From assembly GCA_013398055.1 (NCBI GenBank), contig VZRS01009544.1, positions 62,001 to 126,000 on the forward strand: DNA of 64,000 nucleotides, read 5' to 3'. The position numbers and the translations under genes are program-made. Source of the stretch: Ifrita kowaldi. Its lineage: Eukaryota > Chordata > Aves > Passeriformes > Cinclosomatidae. A model generated the notes under the pieces. It saw nothing but the letters and a program-made list of their open reading frames with translations, was not told where the DNA came from and did no database searches. Positions 45,444 through 59,700 of the stretch are shown here, piece by piece; position 1 is the first letter of the stretch, and every line of letters begins with the position of its first letter.

Positions 45444-48400
45444 TTGGCACCCTCACCCTTCAGGCATGTTTGAACACTTTGTCTTTACAACACACACTGC
45501 AGACATCTTGTGGGTTATTTTTCTTAAATCAGAACAATTTTGTTATTTCTCCCTTTACTGATGTCACTTAGAAAGCAAAGAATATCTTTGTTCAGACTGT
45601 AAAGATAAAATTGCTCAGAGAAGCATACTTATTGGAAATTGTTGTGATCATAAGCTTTTGAAAAAATATGGATGTTTCCTAGACATATTTTCCTTGCTTT
45701 GGAAGTGTCTTTATTCTTGGAGCAGAAGATGACAGACCTGTAAAAGCACTCCAGGCTAACCCACTGTCATCTCATTCACGTGTTACCACACGGCAAATGA
45801 GCTCTGTACTCTTCACAATGGAAGAGTTCAATTTAGAGCAGGATCCACTGCTATCCCAGATCCCAAACTTGTATCTCATCTTTTCTCTTTTCAGTATTTA
45901 TCTTTTTTCACTGATAAAAAATTTTTCTCTGGGCAAGTTTAACTGGTTGAAGTTAACATTATCGAAATAAAAAATTTTGGTTGTGATTAATCAATTTTTT
46001 TTAGAGATATAAAAATACCACAGCAATTCACGTCACTGATGAAGTTTCTTAGAAACTCCTACATGGCTCATAAATAAAGGAGGGAGTATATTAGGGGCAG
46101 TAAAACTTGCTCAGCTAACATAGAGACATAGAGGTGCCCATGATAAACATGCATTGCAGTGGGCTTGCTCCTTCCTTGGATCTTTTGCAGGGGAGTATGA
46201 GTCCTCTGGATGGAAAATGAAGTGTGGAATGGGCCTTCTACCAACCAAAATGAACCTTTACTCATGCCTGGATTTAAGGGCAGAGGCTCTGGTTTTGCTC
46301 TGTTTTAGGCAAGTGTACCATGTAGGTCAGATCTTACAAAGGCTGAAGTAAAAGCCTGGAAAGCTACCAATAAAACGAACTGAACTTTTCTCAGATTGAT
46401 GCTGCTGGCCTGACCTACTCAATTCACAGCTCTTCTTTGCCTCTCAGTCTGATTTCAATATTGCACCTTGAAGGACCAAATTTAGTGTTTCCGGTCACTG
46501 CATCCCCACATTTCAATAAACACTTTGGATGAATATTGGAACTCTGGTTTTCCTACCATAAATGTCTCTTAGCTCATTACCAGTGATTACACAACATATT
46601 GTTCTGCTGAGTCAGTGTACTTATTGGAAACATTTGAACGTCTCTTTCAAGATGACACATGCAAGATGGGGACATTTTCACCTCACAGATTTAAGAGAGA
46701 AAAAAGCTTCATCAGCCAGAACCCTGTGCAACAGAAGCATTGCCCAGCTGGCCATTTGGCTATCAGTCTTCATTCAGTTAAAACTCTTGGCCACACCTGG
46801 GACCTTAGAAATAAAGCTGTATACATTCTTTTGATTCAGTGAAAACTTCTATCAAGCACTCAATTACACCATAGCCACGTTCCTTCTTGCTACCTCATGC
46901 ATGTTCCCGTATAAGGTCAGCCTGACACTCACATGCTTCAGACATGAAAATGTCTTACACTCTTTCTAATCTTTTTTACCACGTGTCACTGGTCATTGTG
47001 TTAATTCTCCATTGGCATCTGCAACTTTCATCAAATACCCTTAAGAAGAGATTGTGACAAACCAGAAGACCAGTGGCTGGGTGAAGCTGTCTGCACAGTG
47101 TTACCAATTTACTGGCTACAGTTGCAGCTCAAGTCCAATGGATGTTGGGTTGGGCCCATGTTCCAGTTAAGAATGGAAAGTGCATGGAATGATTCCCCTT
47201 GATTTGAAAGTGAACTTTCAATCAAGCCCATTAACCACAAAATAAATTGTTCCTTTTGTACAGGCACAACAAGGACTTATAGGTTGCTTGGCTGGTTGGT
47301 TTCTTATGTCTCATATTTCTTATGTTCAATCTTAATGAGGTTTTCTAATACTGCAGGCATGAAAACATTGCTTCAAAACATTTCTAGTGCTGAAAATGTA
47401 TCCTTCCATAGAAAGATTACATTATATGGGTCCACATTGCTTGTTTTAAAAAGATCTATAAGGCATACTGCCTAAGACTTAGGAGTATCTGCAAGAGACA
47501 CCAATGCGCAGATCTTCCAGTTGCCATCCTCCTTTGTTCACAGTTATTTCCTTCTAACTATACGAGCCTAAATATCAACTATTCTTATCAAACAATGAGA
47601 AATAGACCTGTAAAAATTGGAGAGGAAAACCTGTTTTCCTGCAGATGCTGATCCACGCCTTTTACCTGCAATTCAGAAGCAAAATAAACTGCTCGGTGTG
47701 TTTTCTCCTTTTTGTTTGCTCAGATGATGCACTCCCTCCACTTGTATCAAAACCATTTAAACCCTTCAAATGGCCTCTGACTGTCCTTGACCAATTCTTT
47801 GTGCCAGAATAAGTGTTATACACTAAGTGTAACTAATGAGCACCTCAGAAAAAATTCAATGGCTTTGAAACTGAGCTTGAAAGAAGGCTAGCTAATTGCA
47901 GAATTAAAAGGAAATAAAAAATAAAAAATCACACTACCTGAATGAGTCCATGCTCCTGGGCACTGCAAGATTCTCATGGTATCCTTTACGTTGATGACAT
48001 TGTATGTAATGTCTGTTTATCAGCAAACTTATGAGAAGGGCAGGAGCAGTAGGGTTCAGGATGCGTTCTTTAGTAGAAAGCAAAATAGTACATTGAAACT
48101 GATTTCTGGTAGGCTGCAAGAGGATGAAGCAGATGGGTTAAAAGATGCGGAGACAGAAATAAACTGATGAGAAAGTACAAATTAAGATCCCTGCAAATAA
48201 TCTCCTTGATCAAAATGATAACAAACTTGCTTTCAATATGACCTTTCTCTCCTCTCCCTGTACTGAAACTTCATTGTTCTTTTTCTCCCCAGAGCATAAT
48301 TCTCCTGGAGAAGTCTAAACTCAGCAAATGAGAATGTTCCCTGACTGCCAGGCGTGGGTGAGCACTTGAGCAGTGCCCTGGATGGATGCATGTCAGAGAG

Positions 48401-50035
48401 CAATGTGGGCGTAGAGCATCCACCCTGTACATGCCAGATTCTGCTAGAAACAAGTTCATAACAAGGGGCTTGCAATGCACTGCTACAAGTCTGCCAGGTG
48501 GGATAAGAAGGAATTGCAGACAACACTGTATTTTGCCCAGAATAAGAGAATAAGACTGAAATTAAAGTAGGAATCTTTGTAATGAGGTACTATATTGTCG
48601 AAGGTGAGAAATTATGTTGAGTAATCAATTGGTTGAGTAATTCCTCATTTTATTGTTTGTTGACTGCTTTTTTAGTCCTCTGGTGAAAACACTGAATAAA
48701 AGGACAGCAATTTGTGAGAAACTAAAATGCAAAGAGATTGTGGCCTAGGAACAGTCACTGAATGAGGGGCAGATCCGGCTGGTGATTGCTGTCATGGCTT
48801 CACTGAACTTCCCGGAGGTATCACAGCATTATATGAGGAGTGGCTCAAAGCATTAATTAAATGAGAGAAAAAAAAGTCTAGCATTTATTGGTAATAGAGT
48901 AATCTTATAGAAAAGTGTAAATCCAGTGCAATGGTGACTAACAATAAAATTAATAAAGGTGAGAATTTTAAAGTGTCTGATTTATTAACATAATGATGAC
49001 AACTGTTACCCTCTATGGAAAGTAAGACTTGTGAGATAAAATATCCTGAATCAAAATGGACATAGAAAGGTAATGTCTATCTGTAGCATAAGCAGGCTGA
49101 AAGTGAATGGGAAATTAAAGTGAAGAAGTTGCACATGTCAGAATGACAGAAGACTGATGCAAAGGCATATGCAGAAGTTAGAAATATGCACAGAAAAAAT
49201 TTTATTTATTCCCCATTCTACACGAGCACAATGTGAAAAATATACAATTAAGTAAAGGAGAAATGCATTAAATACCTCATTCCAACTCACTATGCTTTTT
49301 CTTGCTCTTACAGCTGCCCCAAATACTGTTCCTCAGCCTGTTTTCAATCAGATCTAAGTCAGTTTGAATTGGAAATGAAATGTAAAAAGATATAGAACTG
49401 TTTCTACAAATATTCAACCTCAGACACAGGCAAATACTGAGTTTATTCTCTGAATTCAAAATTCTGTTTTTAAACTAGGAAGTGCCATCAGCTGTGTCAC
49501 TTCTTTGTATTTTGTTCATTTCTCAGAGTTTTTGCTTTCTGGAAGTTAAAAACAGGTAGTGCTTCTGACTATTTTATTTTCCTTGTTCAAGACATTTCCC
49601 AGAAGATATGTCTCTTCAGTGTAATCCCTGGCTTGCACTCTGTCTTCCCTCTCAAAAGCTAACACAGCAGGCCCTACACCCCTTCCGTGTCTGGCCAGGG
49701 ACTAAAAAGAAAAACAGCTTCTCTGAAACTAATGGCTTCTGATTTACTCAAATGATTTCCACAATCAGAGAAAACTTTTAAAATAAATCGTACTACATAC
49801 ATCAGCATACCCTAAACATTTTCTTCCCTTAAAAGTTAGGACGGGGTCCATTCAAAATTTCTGTCCCTCACTAGACAGCAAAGTACTTACAGACACACTG
49901 CAGTTTCCACTTCTGCTAGCATCTTCCTCTCAAAGGTTAGTATACATAGCTAAGATTAAGATTTTTTTTTCTTATCTCAACATTCTGAACTGTATCAAAA
50001 AGTTTCTGGGCTTCACTTGGAAGTTAAGCCACCAT
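45444..50035. other. long unique stretch, no supported gene
   Basis: No transposon, RNA gene or convincing exon is visible. Frames at 46562-46842 and 48233-48526 carry no recognised motif. Confidence 0.4.
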
Positions 50036-50210
50036 GACTCACCCAGAGAAGTCACGGATCCCTGGAAATGTTGAAGGCCAGGTTTGAGATGGGGCTTTGA
50101 GCAACCTGGTCTAGTGGAAGGTGTCCTGCCATGACAGGGGGGTTGGAACTAGATGATCTTTAAGGTCCCTTCCAACCCAAGCCATTCTATGATTCTATAA
50201 TAATTCTATG
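50036..50210 (+). mobile_element. CR1 LINE 3' tail, plus strand
   Basis: ACCCAGAGAAGTCACGGATC, then AGCAACCTGGTCTAGTGGAA and GGGGGGTTGGAACTAGATGA, then TTTAAGGTCCCTTCCAACCC, end in the diagnostic octamer repeats ATTCTATGATTCTAT...ATTCTATG. This is the least diverged CR1 tail in the window and probably the youngest. 5'-truncated to ~175 bp. Confidence 0.95.
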
Positions 50211-53048
50211 GCTTCAGGGCATACCCCCTCAAGCATTTTCTGGATATGCCTCATGTGTATAGCGTGATGCTTTTCTGCTTATTTCACTAGAGATTATTAT
50301 TAAAAGGCATATGAATATTCTTATTTTTCTGGAAAATAACATAAGTAGGCATACCTTAGAATGTCCACCTTTATAAACAATTCATCTATTTACAGAGAAA
50401 GTTACACTTTAAACCTGCAGTCTCATAATTTTTGCTTCTGCAGGCCTGAACTTTGTAAAGATATAGCCACATATTTAACACCAGCAATTAGGAGTCAGAA
50501 TGCATTATAACATACTTACTTCCACATCATTTTAAAAAATAGTGAAAATATTAAAACACTTTCCAAGGTTTTTGTTGTACGCTACATGCTACTTGGAAAT
50601 AAAGCTATTAAACTTCTGTTGGCTCTGAGGGAAACCACAGAAAACGGGTCCAGGTGCCACTGCGGTATCGTGCAGAGTTCCTTTTTTAAGACTTGTGCCA
50701 ATTTTTAGTATTGAAGTTAGTTAGTGATTAGCAGTGGTAGTTAAGGGGACCTGAGAAATCCTCTTTAGCAAATAGATTTTTAAAAAAATCTCTCAGCCGA
50801 ATCGCACAGCTCAAGGGCTCCTCTGCACAGACTAGAAAACACTGATCAACTCAGTCACAGATTCCATCTGATGAACTATGCTGAATTAACTACCAGAAAT
50901 TTTGAAAAGTTGGATGAAGTCTATGGAGAAATGGTTCCTCTTTCCAAATAAGTTCCCCATATCCACCAATGTCTTGAATCCATTGAAAAGCACTCCAAAT
51001 GCCAGATTGTTGACATCACTCCTCTGCCAAAATCTCATAAAGTGTTTTTGGCTTGATACAGAATCATATACACTAAGGAAGGCTTTGACGTAGAAAACGA
51101 TTGCCTTGAAGTGCACTAAAAATACCAAAGTTCTTCAAACTGTCCTCATCTTGCAGCAACCTCACCTGAGAAGTGCTGCAGAAGTCCTAAATAAGAGGAG
51201 AGGGAAAAAAGTTAGGAAACCTGAAACATAAGAATAATTTCTTCCGTAAAAAATATTGCCTTGGAATCTCAGTCTAAGATCCAACTTTCTATAAATATAC
51301 AGCATACAGAAACATGCACATGTTAAATATTAATTTGAATTCTTAGCAGAATTCTCATTAGAATCTATCAGTTCTATCCAAACTTTCCAGCTAAACATAT
51401 TTGCATTTCCATAGCAAAGAGTTGCAAGAATTTCAGGAAGCGTGACATGTCACAAGAAGTTGTGGAAATGATGCAGACATCTTTTCCTCTGAAAAAATAT
51501 ATAAATTCACTGCCTCAGTGTGTCTTCTACAGCACCTTCAGCTTCCAATATGTGTATAAAAATTTAACAATATGTTGTAGTTCCCAAAGAATTTATGGAA
51601 TTTTCTATATGAGAAGGCATAAGAGACATAGGATGAGAAGCAGTGTGCAGAGCTGACTAGTTCCTGATGAGAACTCCAATAATGTTTTGGAAGTGTATGT
51701 GCAGATGTGCTGTAAAAATCAAATAAAGCCTTAAAGATACTCTCACAGGGGTACAGTTTGACATACCACCAATCTGAACAAATGAATAACAGGAATGTAA
51801 AATTTAGAGTCTCTCATTCATTTGATCAACAGGCAAAAGTCAAAGGGTGTTTAACCAGGCAAGGTACTGAAAAGAATCCAAGTCTAAGATGGAAGAACCT
51901 TGAAAGAAGTACAGGGGGTCAGAACACCATGTTACATAAACACAGATCCTCCAAATTTACCAGCTCTCTAGATTTAGTCCAGTGTTTCATGGCAATATCA
52001 AAATTCTCCTTGTCTCAAGACAATAAAAGTATTTAAAACATTGCTTTCTGATTTTAACTGGTTTTATTTGTTAATTATGTAACTTAATACATGTAAAATT
52101 CTACTCTTAATTTTTTTCCAGTTTTGAATATCATTATGAGAGTAGTCGCAGACTAAGTCATAACAGTTAATGTTGTTTGTGAAACCTACTATGTATTTTT
52201 ATTATTTATTTCCCACTTGTGTTTTATATAATGCTAAAATTTGAAATTGTCATTAAAGAGAGAAACTTTAAAAGATGACAGACATATTCCTTGAAAATCC
52301 GGAAGAAACCAGTAATTTCATTTTTAGACAGTAAAACTATCTAATAAATTCAGTAAATCCAGCATCAAGTATCAAAAGATCGGCATCTTTTATCGTAGTA
52401 GGGCCACAAAGAATTTTTGATCAGTTTAAAACCAATTGAGCAGCTGCTGTCTTCAGACTTTTATTCTGAATGTAACATGCACTCAGTTTTAATCCAGCTC
52501 AATATTTCAGAGAGATGAACAAACAAATGCCTTTTCTCTTTCTACCTGAGGATACCTTTTCATGTAATTTTTTTTGGTTGCCATATGAAAGTCTGATACT
52601 GTTTAAAGCATCACATGAACCAAAGTAACCAAAAATACTTTATGGTATCTGACAGCTAGATACTATTTCATTCCCATCATAACACAGTTTATGCTTACGT
52701 TTCTTTCTCTCCATACTGATGAAACTGTAGACAAATTAAGAATGGATTGGTGCAATATGTAACATAACTTTTTGATACAGGGAAAAGCATTCAGACAAAT
52801 GTAGCACAAGTTCAGAAAAAGAAACAGAGACGTAATTACTGTAAAGCCACAGTGTTAGCAAAGGACATTGTCATGTAGATGCAAAATCAATTTGCAAGCC
52901 AAAAAAGTTTCAGCACAAATTTACCAAATGTTCCAATAAGCAGATTCAAGAGGCATGCCTAATGTTCTTGGAATTTAGCTTCCTGGAAATTTCCTCTTTC
53001 ATTGCTCAGGCGTATTGCTTTTTGTCCATCTTCACAGAAATGTAAAAA
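50211..53048. other. unique AT-rich stretch, no supported gene
   Basis: No repeat family or RNA gene is recognised. Facing frames at 50886-51128 (minus) and 50902-51093 (plus) occupy the same DNA, which argues against coding. Confidence 0.4.
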
Positions 53049-53054
53049 TGTTAA
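53049..53054 (+). other. target-site duplication, left copy (TGTTAA)
   Basis: TGTTAA abuts the left end of the LTR at 53055 and is repeated exactly at 53770-53775. Six bases is the usual duplication size for class II endogenous retroviruses. Confidence 0.85.
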
Positions 53055-53322
53055 TGCAGTCTCGCCTGACCCCTGGGCCCCCCGGTGGCCTGGTCAGGAG
53101 ACAGCACTTGCGACCAAGGTGCAAGATTGGCAAAAGCCCAAAGTCTCTTTATAAAAGGCTCACCGCCGTGTTGCGGGTCGAGCTGGGGTAGATGTGAAGG
53201 AGAGGCGAAACGACGGAGACAAAGACACCGGAGAGGTCCTCTTGGGTGGAGAAACAGGAACAGGTTTATTGAGGCGAAGGTGTCGGGGTCCCAAAGAGGC
53301 GCAGAGAACTCAGGGCGTGGGG

Positions 53323-53329
53323 TTTTATA
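53323..53329 (-). promoter_or_regulatory. LTR TATA box
   Basis: TATAAAA on the minus strand, about 55 bp before the AATAAA signal of the same LTR and downstream of the ATTGG boxes. The spacing is right for a retroviral core promoter. Confidence 0.75.
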
Positions 53330-53663
53330 CAGGGCTAAACCAAGGGGAGGAGATAGGGCGGAGAAACGATACGACCAATTACAGCATGATGGGTAGTGAC
53401 AGGCAACCAATGGATACAGATGAGAGGAGGGACAGCAGCGTATAAACCAATTGGGAAACAGGAACAAGAGAAGTTTCTGGAACACAATACAAATTCAAAC
53501 CTGAGAACATAAATATGCGCAGCTTAATTAACCAATGAACAAACAGAACAGGCGGAACCTTCTGGAACGGGGGAAGAGACAAATTGCAGGCAGGCACGCC
53601 CCAAAGGCGGAGATTTTAGATTGGCAGAGCAGGCAATGTGCTGTTGTCAAGGGTAGGCGTGTC

Positions 53664-53732
53664 ATCTCCTGGGTCCGAACTGGAATCATCCATTCCATCA
53701 TTATCGCGGGGGGGAAAACGAACCCAGGAGAT
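53664..53732. repeat. 11-bp inverted repeat inside the LTR U3
   Basis: ATCTCCTGGGT (53664-53674) and ACCCAGGAGAT (53722-53732) are perfect complements 47 bp apart, near the 5' end of the minus-strand LTR. Confidence 0.75.
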
Positions 53733-53769
53733 CAATTCAGGGCCTTGCGGGGCCTGAGCCACCGCAACA

Positions 53770-53775
53770 TGTTAA
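53770..53775 (+). other. target-site duplication, right copy (TGTTAA)
   Basis: An exact copy of 53049-53054, directly after the LTR end ...GCAACA. Confidence 0.85.
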
Positions 53776-56700
53776 AAAGAAAAGATTTCTGCTAATTCAT
53801 GTTACCAGGAAACAGAAAGAAATTTCCTATGCTAGACTTGCATATTTTTGGTCCATAGCGCAGTGTATAACATTGAGAATTGTGAGGACTTTTTGAAACC
53901 TGAGATACACTAATGGTATTGAATGGGTGCAAATGGCATAATAATTATGGACTTAATACTTCTCGCCACTTGTATGCAAGAATTCTTCTATATTAATGGC
54001 AATATTCCTTTAACCTAGAAAAAGTTTTTCCATGCAACAATTTCTCTATTCCTGGGTTGCCCAGCAGATCTGAGGAACTGAATTAGAAAAGGAAGACACC
54101 TATAATTAATACTTGTATTTGTAAAGATAAGGGAGGCTTTTGATACTTGTGCCTTTCTTCAGTCAGGTGGAGTTGACTACAAGAATGGCAAATGATTTTA
54201 TGAGCTTCTGGCTACTCCAGGGACTGGGGAGACCTCATGAATCTGCAGGGTCTCAGGAAATATTCTGAGAACTGTTCATTGGCCAAGAGGGGAAATGAAT
54301 GAGGAAACTTCATGATGCAAGCCTGTGAGGACCTCCTTTCCCTTGGCCTTCTCTGCACTTTCTCCCCAGGGAAGGGTGTTGATTTTGTCCCTGATTTAGG
54401 GCATAAGGGTTTGGCTCTCCAACAAGTGACTGAATATAACCTACATTCCTAAAGTTGGAACTGTATTGAAAAGGTGCCAAGTAGTCAGAAGAACACATCT
54501 GAAACAGACAGCTTCTTCATTTGCTATCTGCTTTCTCTCCCCAAAAAGGTTTCTTTGTAATATGTTCATCTGTGAAATCAAAGCTTTCTGCTCCTCAGAC
54601 TTTAGAAACATCACATTGTTAGGTCATGTTTTAGTGAAGTGTCATCTAAAAAGGCACATGCAGGCTCTAAGCAAAAGTAAGACAAGTCTGATTCAAAAGC
54701 ACTGGTATAACCACACTTTTGCTGAGCACTGAGGGGAATTCAAGTGTTAAGTACTCCCATAGCATCAGAGATACAGCTCTGTTGAGGGTGTGAATGGCCA
54801 GTGATCATGCCAAAGACTGCCTTAAGCCAGCAGAATATTAGTATGATTTATGTAATCACGCATACTTTAAACTTAGTTTAAAGTAAACCTGTCTAAAACT
54901 TACCCGGGATAGTACTCAATTGCAAGCAGTTTTTGAAGGGTCCTGAACTTCAGAAAAATATCTTTTAAAGTCTCTGTAAGGATTCTGGTGCATTCTGATA
55001 TAATTTTCATGTTTTCAAAGAAAAATTTTAAATCCAAGAAAAGAACAAATGTTTCAGAAAATATGCTGGAAATATGTCCCCTTTCTAAACCGACCTTGTT
55101 TTTAGTAACATTTTCATGAATGAAGTAACAAATAATCTCACGAAAATATCTTCGCTGTCACACAAAAAGGGTTTCTCTGACATACCCCCATAAATTTTCT
55201 CTAAATTTAAAAATTTTGTTCAACTTTGCAAAGAGAACTTGTTCTGCCTAGAATAAGATTATAGAATAAGAATCAGAATAACAAAAAACCCTATTTTTTG
55301 CTCTCTGCTGAGCAATCTACTGTTTTTGAGAAGTTTTTCTCATTGGAAAATACTTCTAATGCTGCCCAAGGTCAAAAAGAGACTGCCATTAGCTGGGTGT
55401 TTTGTAGGCTGCGTGAAAGGGATCTGCAAGCTCGGTTTAGTTCCCAGACAACAAATGTCCAACACAGCTGTCATTAATCAGCATTCCTGCTGGCAGCCTC
55501 TGCAAAGAGGGCAAAGGGTAATGTACATGGAAGCTGACCTATTTTATGACTTTATTAGTAATTCTTCAGAACAGGCTGCTCAGTGTGAGGAAGTGAACAC
55601 TGGTTCTTACCGCTGTTGCTGGGGCTGTAGGCTTCCTTTGGATGAATAAGCTTGGTTTCCAAAGCTCCCAGTCTGGCATCTTTCATACATGCTAAAACCC
55701 ACTAAAAAAGAAATATTCGTACAAGTTGCACTGTTTGAAATAAAGCATATTAGCACTCATGCTGAGAAGGCTATATCTGTTAAGTTTCTTTCCAGAAAGC
55801 TGTTTGCTAATTAATTATTCCTGTTTCTTTTTCCAATAACATTGTCACGCAGATATGGAGATCTTCTGCCAGAACTAATTCTCATTCTGTTATTTAGCCA
55901 TCTTTAATTTCTAACACTCTTAACCAAGCTAATTTTCCAGGCAACATTTATTGAGCTTGATGAGCACCAGGCAACATCTTTGTAGGCTAACCCATAATAA
56001 AGTACTACTTCCTATCTACAATACCACATATGCCCATTCATTTTCCGCATTCACTTTCCTGTAACAAGCAAAGTTTTCACTATCACTGATGACCTTGTTT
56101 ATAGACAAAAAACTTGCTCCTACAACAAGCAGTTTGCTAGCTATGCCCCAACAGCATAACTTGTAGGGAAGGGTACAAGAGAGGGAAGAGATGTTAATTT
56201 TGGGGTTGTAAATACAGTTTGCAATCATGGTATTACAGAATATTGATCTTTGGTCTTATAAACTGAGCTAGCTTAATATGGAAAAAAGAGTATTATGGAA
56301 ACTGAGGGAAATTAATTACAAAACATGGTGATGTAATTCCTTCCTTGCATAGTTGCACTTCAAACTGTGATGCCATTGTTTTGCTTATAATATAAATCCT
56401 AAACTGACCACAAACCACTACTTATTTACCATGCAGATACTGATATTGCTGTCTAGAAATAAAAATTAATTTATTGAATTACAAGAACTATAGCTTTTTG
56501 CTATATTTCTATCTGTTTGACAAACTTGAAGGACTCACATTCCTTGATCAGGAAGCATAAAAAGCAACGCAAAAGACTGACATTGTGCAAAAGAATGTTT
56601 CATGTTTTTTCTAATCCAATTTTCTCACTTTAAAAATACATTTTAAACTTAAAACAATTTGTTTCCATTTCCTTTTACAAATGTTTATTCCTGGCTTTAT

Positions 56701-59700
56701 AAGCTTTAATTTTATAAGAATCTTTTGCCTTAAATCAGCTTCTGAATTGGACATATTCATTTTCCTTTTGCTCACCAAGCAGACAAGTATAAAATGCTCC
56801 AAGTTTTTATAAAAAGCATTTTTTTCTGTTTATAGCATAGTTGTACAGCTTTTAACATTCATGTATGCTTTGGGCCATCAAGACTTTTTTCATTGCTCTA
56901 AATGTACTTGTTTATTTACCCTTCAAATAGTTTGACATTTGATGTGTTGAATTTTCTCTATGGAAAAACATTAAAGGGAAATTATTCACAGTACATTGCT
57001 CCTGCATATTTTTCCCTCATAAAGCAGATTTTCATACATAGCAGACCTCTTGACAAGATGAGGTCCATTAAGTGCAGCACACACATCTTTTTAACCATTT
57101 TCATACCACATGGCAATATTCAAGGGCAGAGTAACTGATCACTGGTCACCTAATCTAATCTCTCATAAATTTGTCGTTTAGGACTGTTTTATTTGAATGC
57201 CACGTAAGCACATATTTTTGACTTACAATGAATCACCAGTCAGGACAACATATCAAACCATCTGAAATAAGCTTGATAACCTTTTCCATCTGTAATGAAT
57301 GAGTGACATATATGGCAAATCACAGCGCTCGTGATTTTTTCTCCTTGATAAACACAGAAGTTTTAGAACTATTTTATCAGGTTGCATGAAAGTTGTGCAA
57401 ACAACCAAACAAAAAGTGAGCAATGGCTTTATTGTATGAATAGACATGAAGGAACCAAACATCACACATAAACACTCTCAACCCAAAATGAGTTATGTGT
57501 GTGTCCACTATAAGGCCTTACGTGTTACAAATTGCTCATCTTTCCCATAATGTGTCTATTAAGAAAGGTTCACAAATGTATCATTCAGCTGGATGCTCAT
57601 CATATCACTGAACATTTGTGTACATGATCCCCATCTTTCTGTCTCTGTGTCTCACTTTTTCCTTCAAAGTTTAGAGGTTATGTAGACCTCCATGGCAATA
57701 TCGAGTTGCCATAATAGCAGATAAATATTTCACAGGAGACAGTGAGACTACTAGAGAGGAAAAGGGATGGCACCAACATTTTCAAAGAATAAATTCCATG
57801 TACCCCATCTAAATCTGTCACTTACTCTTCATATTGGAATTGCTTGAGGTTTTTTCTTATATTTTTCTCAGGCTTTCTGGTTGCTTTAGTTTCACTGGTT
57901 GCAGCTTCAGCAGCATGTTTTCATCACATCCATACTTCTGCTCCAAATACGGTGTTCAAGGAAGAAAACGGGCTCTAACCTGTTCTCTCAAATTAGTGTT
58001 TTCCAGGGATGATCAATGCAAAATCTTTTCCCATTGCAGAGGTGCAGAGCAGGACCCTCTTCCTTTCTATTGTTAATATACCGACAGAAATATACTTATT
58101 CCTATTGCACTCAATACCTGTCACTTTCTTTTGATGACCAGAGTTATCCAGTATTTTAAATGCATAATCATTGACATCTTCTTAACAATTTAACCTATAT
58201 TTGAAGCTATCAAAGGTCTTGTCTACACAATAAGTTTCACAGCCTAGTCTGCAGTATCATTTGAAATAGTTTTACTCATATCCATGTACTTGCAAGCAAG
58301 ACTCAGATTCCTCCTGCATATCTTTCCAATTCTTGCATATGATAAATCACTCTCTGGTGAAGTTGATTTCTCCTCAGTGCTTGAAGATAACAATTAGACA
58401 TTAATCTATCTAGATATTTCTATTAACTCACAAAAGCAAGACAGGATGAACTCAAACATCTTATTGGTTTGAGACCAGATTATTTCCATTGAATTTACAT
58501 CAGCTTCTAAAATTAATTTTGGACTCATAACCAAAGGGTTTGTACCAGATTTGTAAAAACACTATTAAAAAATAATGCACATTGCTGTTGCTTTACAGAT
58601 CAACAAACCCAACCTGAAAATAATTCTTGCCACATTTAAGAGAAAAAAAAATGAAGGAATAAGGACAAAGTTATTTCTGTCATTCTGTCACAACACATTG
58701 ATTGTACTCTAACATCAGCAATTTGAATACTACAGTAGAAAACCCAAGTCTTTTTCTAAGGTGCTGAAATATGTCCTCACTGAAAGAACAATACATGATT
58801 TGACAAAATAGACATCGGCCTATTTTCAACATCATTCTCATTTAAAAGCAAATCTACCCCACTCTTTTTAAATAATAGGTTTTTTACGGTTCAGGTTATA
58901 GAGGAAAATATCCAAGTCTCACATTGATATTACCAGAGCTGATGAAAAGACTGATGGTAGGACCATATGAACTTGAGAGTCACCAGCAGTGAAGTTATCC
59001 CACCTGCATAGGTCAGTGGACCAGTTAAGCCAAGATGAATTTTACGAATTTTATAAATTTTATGAAAAGGAAGTCATAAGATTCTTCACCTCCATGAGAA
59101 TTCAGACAGTAATTCAACATCTTGTTACAAATGAGTAGTTACTTAACATCATAACACTGAAGATTGATGGTGATCCAGCTCATTCAAAACCCCACAGGCA
59201 GGTAGAGCGTGGCACCATGATCTGAATGCACTTTGGTGAGGACTAATAATACAGTTCTTATTTTGGGTTTAGGAGCAAAACATCCATATGACTTACTGGA
59301 AACAGAATGAAATAGGTAATACAGTGAAATAAGTGGAAATTAGACACATTAATTTCCTGCAATTTATAGTAATAACTTGCACGTATGCCACTCAGACTAC
59401 ATTTCTGTCAGATCTCATAAGTTCAGAAGGGTTGGGTCTGGCTAGCAACAGAACCAGAAATCTCAAAGGAATATCATACATACAGCTTGAAGCGATGCTG
59501 ACAAGTCAGACAATGATTCCCTTCCCTTTGGCTCTACAATGACACAAGCTCTCTCAGTGTGAAATGTGCCATCATGCTGAGTTGGTAACATCTGAAGGAA
59601 AGAGATTCAAATAAGTAATTTCTGTTTTCTTGGCTCAGTTTCAACTGGATATAAGATTTTTCTTCACATCCTGCTCTCTGAAGAACTCCTGCAAAGTGCT

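Larger units (their letters stand above)
53055..53769 (-). mobile_element. 715-bp solo LTR with perfect 6-bp target duplication
   Basis: On the plus strand it opens TGCAGTCTCG and closes CACCGCAACA. Read on the minus strand, U3 comes first. It contains four ATTGG boxes (CCAAT on the plus strand at 53375, 53407, 53447 and 53532), then TATAAAA (53329-53323), then AATAAA (53270-53265), then a GC-rich U5. This is a complete retroviral promoter and polyadenylation layout pointing leftward. It is flanked by TGTTAA on both sides. GC and CpG content are far above the surroundings, a sign of recent arrival. Frames up to 144 codons on both strands are by-products of this composition. No internal viral genes remain. 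Confidence 0.92.

Noticed and set aside
53051..53485. 144-codon minus-strand frame as a gene
   Set aside because: It lies almost wholly within the solo LTR and crosses its promoter and polyadenylation signals. It is stop-poor only because the LTR is GC-rich.
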